Origin: Firm-04 sp045642925
GTDB lineage: Bacteria > Bacillota > Clostridia > Oscillospirales > Ruminococcaceae
Direction of reading: 5' to 3'
Length of the DNA stretch: 64,000 nt
Assembly (NCBI GenBank): GCA_045642925.1
Contig: JAZUJW010000011.1
Location: 1 to 64,000, forward strand
The position numbers were made by a program, and so were the translations under genes. Shown piece after piece: positions 59,814 through 64,000 of the stretch; positions within the stretch are counted from its first letter, which is position 1; every line of letters starts with the position of its first letter. The notes under the pieces were generated by a model. It saw only the letters and a list, made by a program, of their open reading frames with translations. It was not told where the DNA came from and searched no databases.

Positions 59814-61145
59814 TCAGCCCTCCGTTTCGGTTTTGCATCGCATTTTTGCGAGGAAAAAGCCGTCTGTGCCGAGAAGCTGCGGCGAAAGGGTGGTCATTTC
59901 CTGACCGTATGCCGCAAGGGTCGGAATCGACTGCCACGGGCGTTCCAGCGCAAAATCGGGATGTGCTTCCAGAAACGCTTGTACGACCGCTTCGTTCTCC
60001 GCTTTGGAGAGTGTGCAGGTGGAATAGACCAGTACACCGCCGCGTTTGACGGCTGGTGCGGAAGCGGCGAGAATGCGCGATTGAATCGCGGGCAGCCCCG
60101 CAACGTCTGCAATGGATTTGTAGCGGACTTCAGGCTTTCTGCGCATGACACCGAATCCCGAACAAGGGACATCGCACAGCACACAGTCTGCCATCGGTCT
60201 GTCTGCCGCAGGTTTTGCGGCATCGCCTGTCTGCGCCGAAATGCAGGTCAGACCAAGCTGTTTTGCACCGTCCGCAATCAGTTTGACGCGGTTGGGGTGC
60301 AGGTCATAGGCGAAAATCTGCCCTTGATTCTGCATTTGTTCCGCGATGGTGAATGTTTTGCCGCCTGGGGCAGCGCAGACATCCAGCACCGTGTCGCCTG
60401 CTTTGGCATCGAGTGCAAGCGCACAAAGCTGTGATGCAAGGTCTTGCACATGGAACATTCCCTTCGCAAATGCTTCGTTTTCGGTGAAGCTGCCGCTGCG
60501 GGAAAGCTGATAGGCGCAGGGAATGGCAGAAACGGGCGTTAAAGCGTCCTCAGGGAATGCTTTGCGGAAATCTTCTTCGGAAGCGGCAAGCGGATTGCGC
60601 CGCAGATAAATCGGCGGTTCTCCAAGACTTGCGGCAAGAAAATCCGTCACAAAGGCTTCCTCGTAATCCTTGAGAAGCTGTGCAATGAGTTCCTGTGGGA
60701 CGCTGTATGTGACCGACAGCGCAGGAATCTGTTCTGTCGGAATGGGAATGGCTTTTTCGGCACGCAAAAATCCGCGCAGTACCGCATTGACGAAGCCTGA
60801 CGCACTGGTTTTGCGCAGGGACTTGATGGCTTCTGTCCAGAGGTTGACGACCGCCGCTTCCTGCGTGTGCAGATACAGCAGTTCGCAAAGCCCGCAGCGA
60901 AGGACGCAAAGCACAGGTAAATCGAGCTTTTCAGGAGCGCGCTTTGCATATTTGGCGATACAGGCATCGAGCGTAATCAGGCGCTCTGTTGTTCCTTGAA
61001 AGAGGATGGTGCAGAGGCGCTTGTCCTGCGGGGAAAGGTCGGATTTTGCGAGGGCGGCATGGAGCGCGAGATTGCCGTAGCTTTTTTGCTCCGATGCGCG
61101 CATCAGGGTTTTGACGCACAAAAGGCGCGGTTTGAGTCCAAGCAT
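59814..61145 (-). CDS. rsmB: 16S rRNA (cytosine-967-C5)-methyltransferase RsmB
   Basis: A 443-residue protein. An N-terminal NusB-like RNA-binding domain (about 1-140) is followed by a SAM methyltransferase domain: DVCAAPGGKTF near 255, CDVPCSGFGVMRRKPE (catalytic Cys) near 325, and VYSTCTL (second Cys) near 375. GGCAGGAGGTACGCC precedes the ATG. It is part of the def-fmt-rsmB-rlmN block for translation. Confidence 0.95.
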   Translation of the reverse strand: MLGLKPRLLCVKTLMRASEQKSYGNLALHAALAKSDLSPQDKRLCTILFQGTTERLITLDACIAKYAKRAPEKLDLPVLCVLRCGLCELLYLHTQEAAVVNLWTEAIKSLRKTSASGFVNAVLRGFLRAEKAIPIPTEQIPALSVTYSVPQELIAQLLKDYEEAFVTDFLAASLGEPPIYLRRNPLAASEEDFRKAFPEDALTPVSAIPCAYQLSRSGSFTENEAFAKGMFHVQDLASQLCALALDAKAGDTVLDVCAAPGGKTFTIAEQMQNQGQIFAYDLHPNRVKLIADGAKQLGLTCISAQTGDAAKPAADRPMADCVLCDVPCSGFGVMRRKPEVRYKSIADVAGLPAIQSRILAASAPAVKRGGVLVYSTCTLSKAENEAVVQAFLEAHPDFALERPWQSIPTLAAYGQEMTTLSPQLLGTDGFFLAKMRCKTETEG

Positions 61146-61194
61146 GGCGTACCTCCTGCCGCTGCATGAGTATCATATGCCAATTCTGGCGAAA

Positions 61195-62142
61195 TTATCC
61201 GTTTTCGGCGGCAGTGAAGCAGTCGCCTGCTTTGACGGGATGACCGCGCAGGTAATCTTTGACCGCCATGGCTTTGCTGCCTTCTGCCTGAATGATGAGT
61301 GGTGTGACGCAAATGCCATCACCGCAGACAAATCGCATGGTTTGCGCATCGACAATCGTGCCTGCCGCAGCATTTGACGTTTCTCCGCCGCAAATCGAGC
61401 CAAGCAGCTTGACGCGCTTGCCATCCATCATCGCAAATCCTGTCAGGGCGCGGATGGTGCGGTCGATTTCGGCAGCAGGTGCGCTGAAATCCAGACGGCT
61501 CATTTCCTTTGTGATTTTCGCAGCTGTACAGGTGAAACGGTCATCCTGCGGGACGGGATGCAGTGTACCCGCCTGTATTTGTGACAGCGTTTCCATCATC
61601 GCGTCTGCGGAGATTGCCGCAAGACGGTCATGCAGGGTGGAAGCGGTTTCGTCTTTGGCAATGGGCGTTTCGATGGTGCAAAGCATATCGCCCGTGTCGA
61701 GTCCCTCCGCCATCTGCATGGCGGTGACACCTGTTTTCTCGTCACCTGCAAGAATGCAGCGCTGAATCGGGCCTGCACCGCGCCAACGGGGCAGCAGGGA
61801 CGCATGAAGATTGACGCAGCCGTATTTTGGCAGGTCAAGAATGGTTTTCGGGAGAATCTGTCCATAGGCGATGACCACGATGAGGTCAGGCTGCAATTCC
61901 TGCAAAATGCGCAGGGATTCTTCGGCTTCTTCGCCTTTTCGGAGTGACTGCGGCTGATACACGGGAATGCCGAGTGCCGTTGCCGCTTCCTTGACAGGGG
62001 AGGGGCGAAGTTTATTGCCTCTGCCGCGCGGACGGTCAGGCTGCGTAAAGACTGCCTGTACGTTGCATCCTTCTGCGGTCAGACGTTGCAGTGTCGGGAC
62101 AGAAAAATCGGGTGTACCCATAAAAACAACGGAAATGCTCAT
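61195..62142 (-). CDS. fmt: Methionyl-tRNA formyltransferase
   Basis: A 315-residue enzyme that formylates initiator Met-tRNA. FMGTPDFSVPTL at the N-terminus, then VIAYGQILP, NLHASLLPRWRGAGPIQ (the SLLP catalytic signature) and GDEKTGVTAM follow in order. Its ATG overlaps the def stop by one base (TAATG), so translation is coupled to the deformylase. Confidence 0.96.
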   Translation of the reverse strand: MSISVVFMGTPDFSVPTLQRLTAEGCNVQAVFTQPDRPRGRGNKLRPSPVKEAATALGIPVYQPQSLRKGEEAEESLRILQELQPDLIVVIAYGQILPKTILDLPKYGCVNLHASLLPRWRGAGPIQRCILAGDEKTGVTAMQMAEGLDTGDMLCTIETPIAKDETASTLHDRLAAISADAMMETLSQIQAGTLHPVPQDDRFTCTAAKITKEMSRLDFSAPAAEIDRTIRALTGFAMMDGKRVKLLGSICGGETSNAAAGTIVDAQTMRFVCGDGICVTPLIIQAEGSKAMAVKDYLRGHPVKAGDCFTAAENG

Positions 62143-62603
62143 TATTCACGCTCCGGTTCTGCATATTCTTCGACCAGTTCCGTGAACAGATGTCCGTCCA
62201 GATGGTCATTTTCGTGGCAAGTGCAGCGAGCGCCCAAATCGGAAAGCTTGACTTCATACTGTTCGCCCTTGCGGTTATATGCACGCAGAACCACAGTTTT
62301 CGGTCTGGTGACATAGCCCCATTTGTTCGGGACAGACAGACAGCCTTCCAGGTCGCGGACTTTGCCGCTTTTCTTGATAATTTCAGGATTGATGGCTTCA
62401 TAGATCTTGTCATCCAGATCCATGACAAAAATTCTGCGGAGGATGCCGACCTGCGGTGCAGCTAAGCCGACACCGCCGGATTTTTTCAGCGTGTCGATCA
62501 TATCGTCAATGAGAATGCTGAGCTTTTCATCAAATTTTTCAACAGGTCTGCATTTTTTGTTGAGTACAGAATCCCCGACTTTTACGATGTTCCGAATAGC
62601 CAT
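62142..62603 (-). CDS. def: Peptide deformylase
   Basis: A 153-residue metalloenzyme removing the formyl group from new proteins. All three motifs are present: GVGLAAPQVG, EGCLSVP and HENDHLDG (HExxH). AAAGGAGTATGAAGACAAA lies ahead of the ATG. It follows the DUF4846-like gene rather than priA directly. Confidence 0.96.
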   Translation of the reverse strand: MAIRNIVKVGDSVLNKKCRPVEKFDEKLSILIDDMIDTLKKSGGVGLAAPQVGILRRIFVMDLDDKIYEAINPEIIKKSGKVRDLEGCLSVPNKWGYVTRPKTVVLRAYNRKGEQYEVKLSDLGARCTCHENDHLDGHLFTELVEEYAEPERE

Positions 62604-62638
62604 TTTGTCTTCATACTCCTTTGTGATTCATTATGTAT

Positions 62639-63562
62639 TTATTGAGAAAAACCATTGTTCCAGCGGCGCAGGTCATCTGCATGGAAGGTGTAGCTGGAAA
62701 GGCATATGGTTTGTTCTGCAAGCTGTGACTGCGTGTACCATGGGGATTGGCTGTCCGCAAAACCACAGATAATATGCGCACTTTGTGAGGGCATGAAGCC
62801 CTGTGCAATCAGGAAACAGCGTTCGCCTTCTGCATTGACGGCTTCATCTGCAAGCAATACCACATGACCGGGCGAACCGCCGTGACAGATGATATCGCCC
62901 GCGTGGGCATCTGCGGCAGAAATGGTCACAGATTCGTCTGTCAGAGAAAGCGTGCCTGCATAGCGCATGACCTCCGAGAGGTAATTGTGCATTTGCTGTG
63001 CATCCGATTGCGGAAGCGAAAGGGGAAGCCATGTGCAGAAATCGCCGATTACCAGTACCCGTTTTCCACGCTTCCATGTGTCATAATCGCAGAGGAAGCC
63101 ATTGGTAAAATGGAAGGCAAGCTTGTCGGTCTGCTGCTGTTCCCAGAAATATTCACTGTAAAAGCGGATAACAGTATCCGCGCATTGCTGGAAATTATCT
63201 TTTCCCAGCGACAAGTCATAGACAGCCGCCGCGCCAACGGATGGGCTGCTGCCGCCAGCCGCATAATAGATGTGGCTGCCATTGGGGTAGAGGGGCTGTT
63301 TGCGCATGAACGCAAGAAAACTGTCCTCCGCTGCTTCGACCCGTTCAAATCCTTCGGGCGGGAGAATGCGTGTTTCCTGTGTCATGCCATCGGGGACAAT
63401 ATACGGATTTTCCTTTGTCTGTGAGATTTCCATTTCGTGTGCCACAGGTTCCCAGTGCGGATCGGCACGGTAATTCAGTAGGAAAAATCCTGCAATCAGC
63501 AACAGAATCAGCAAAACGCTTCTGATGATGATTTGTTTTCGCGTTAATTTGAAAATCTGCAT
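62639..63562 (-). CDS. DUF4846-like membrane-anchored protein
   Basis: A 307-residue protein. A membrane anchor lies near residues 13-30 (IIRSVLLILLLIAGFFLL), and the rest should be extracytoplasmic. The pattern QQCADTVIRFYSEY, then HAGDIICHGGSPGHVVLLAD and FLIAQGFMPSQSAHI, fits DUF4846. These segments with Cys/His look like an NlpC/P60-like or hydrolase core, but no activity is established. It sits between priA and def, which are usually adjacent, so it has been inserted into a conserved cluster. Confidence 0.75.
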   Translation of the reverse strand: MQIFKLTRKQIIIRSVLLILLLIAGFFLLNYRADPHWEPVAHEMEISQTKENPYIVPDGMTQETRILPPEGFERVEAAEDSFLAFMRKQPLYPNGSHIYYAAGGSSPSVGAAAVYDLSLGKDNFQQCADTVIRFYSEYFWEQQQTDKLAFHFTNGFLCDYDTWKRGKRVLVIGDFCTWLPLSLPQSDAQQMHNYLSEVMRYAGTLSLTDESVTISAADAHAGDIICHGGSPGHVVLLADEAVNAEGERCFLIAQGFMPSQSAHIICGFADSQSPWYTQSQLAEQTICLSSYTFHADDLRRWNNGFSQ

Positions 63563-63576
63563 AGGTGCTGCCTTTC

Positions 63577-64000
63577 TCAGATGCCGCAGTCGCCGTTCAT
63601 GTCGGCATAGATGCTGACACCGTCAAAGCGTTTGTCAGCGTAGCATTGTGTCAGGACACTGCGAATGAAATCGCGCATCGCAGCGGTGTTTTTGCATTTT
63701 AAAAGGACACGTCTGCGATATTTTCCATTGATTTTGCCATAGCTTGCTTCGACAGGGCCGAGTACACGCAGCGGCAGCTTGAGTCCTTCGCTGCGAATCG
63801 TTCCCTGTAAAATCTGCACAAATCGGTCTGCGGCAGAAATTGCCTTGTTCTCCCAGATTGAGGAGATGCCGATAACACAAAGGTCGCAAATCGGCGGAAA
63901 CATCAAGGCACGGCGCATGGAGATCTCTTCCGTGTAGAAGCGGTCATAATCCTGTTGTGCGGCAAGATTCAGCACATAGTGTTCGGGCATGGCGGTCTGG
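63577..64000 (-). CDS. priA: Primosomal protein N' (PriA), C-terminal part only
   Basis: The frame is open to the window edge, so the N-terminal helicase part lies outside. The visible ~140 residues contain MPEHYVLNLAAQQDYDRFY, the PEH..I..A...DY..FY segment of PriA, then RRALMFPPICDL and the C-terminal domain GPVEASYGKINGKYRRRVLLK. PriA restarts stalled replication forks. Its position before def-fmt matches the Firmicutes cluster. Confidence 0.9.
   Translation of the reverse strand, partial: QTAMPEHYVLNLAAQQDYDRFYTEEISMRRALMFPPICDLCVIGISSIWENKAISAADRFVQILQGTIRSEGLKLPLRVLGPVEASYGKINGKYRRRVLLKCKNTAAMRDFIRSVLTQCYADKRFDGVSIYADMNGDCGI

Overview
The window looks like chromosome from a Gram-positive member of the Clostridia, most likely an Oscillospiraceae (Ruminococcus-like) gut bacterium. 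The grounds are: AGGAGG-type ribosome binding sites; TTGACA/TTGCAA-N17-TATAAT promoters; the Firmicutes cluster priA-def-fmt-rsmB-rlmN-stp-prkC-rsgA-thiN; a lysine riboswitch on a diaminopimelate operon; a spoVM gene; and large secreted proteins with InlB-type, BspA-type LRR and transglutaminase-like domains. The genus is an inference.

Layout. 1-168 is the edge of an interspersed repeat. 451-5100 is an amino-sugar operon: a sugar-nucleotide epimerase-like protein, a ROK-type kinase, and a fusion of GlcNAc-6-P deacetylase with an APH-fold sugar kinase. 5191-7669 is ddl-murF, peptidoglycan precursor synthesis. 8122-13748 holds an M48 peptidase, an acidic coiled-coil protein, an acyltransferase, a zinc-ribbon membrane protein flanked by two copies of a 155-bp terminator/promoter cassette, and an HI0933-type flavoprotein. 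13861-15484 is an ECF sigma factor overlapping a Thr-rich membrane protein, probably its anti-sigma. spoVM lies at 15621-15713 on the minus strand. 16375-38527 is mostly secreted proteins: an M60-like protease, a 4317-residue InlB-repeat protein, an LRR plus cysteine-protease-like protein and a transglutaminase-like protein, with an MBL hydrolase, a Sel1 protein and a VanZ protein between them. The giant protein and the transglutaminase-like protein are each followed at once by a tiny gene, and the two tiny proteins are clearly homologous to each other.

38806-43469 has a cytidine-deaminase-like gene coupled to a U32-like gene, a small unknown protein, a lipoprotein metallopeptidase, an XRE/zinc-ribbon regulator, an unassigned structured RNA unit and tRNA-Pro. 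43608-47870 (minus) is the lysine operon asd-unknown-unknown-dapA-dapB behind a lysine riboswitch. 48133-52047 (plus) holds a lone pilin-like protein, a PfkB-type sugar-phosphate kinase and recJ. 52289-64000 (minus) holds htrA and the translation/cell-wall signalling cluster, ending inside priA at the window edge.

Two families of short inverted-repeat elements (MITE-like) are scattered through the intergenic regions. The best candidates for something undescribed are the paired micropeptide genes, the orphan structured RNA near 43036-43188, the deacetylase-kinase fusion, and the mobile-looking repeats that carry or neighbour promoters and terminators.
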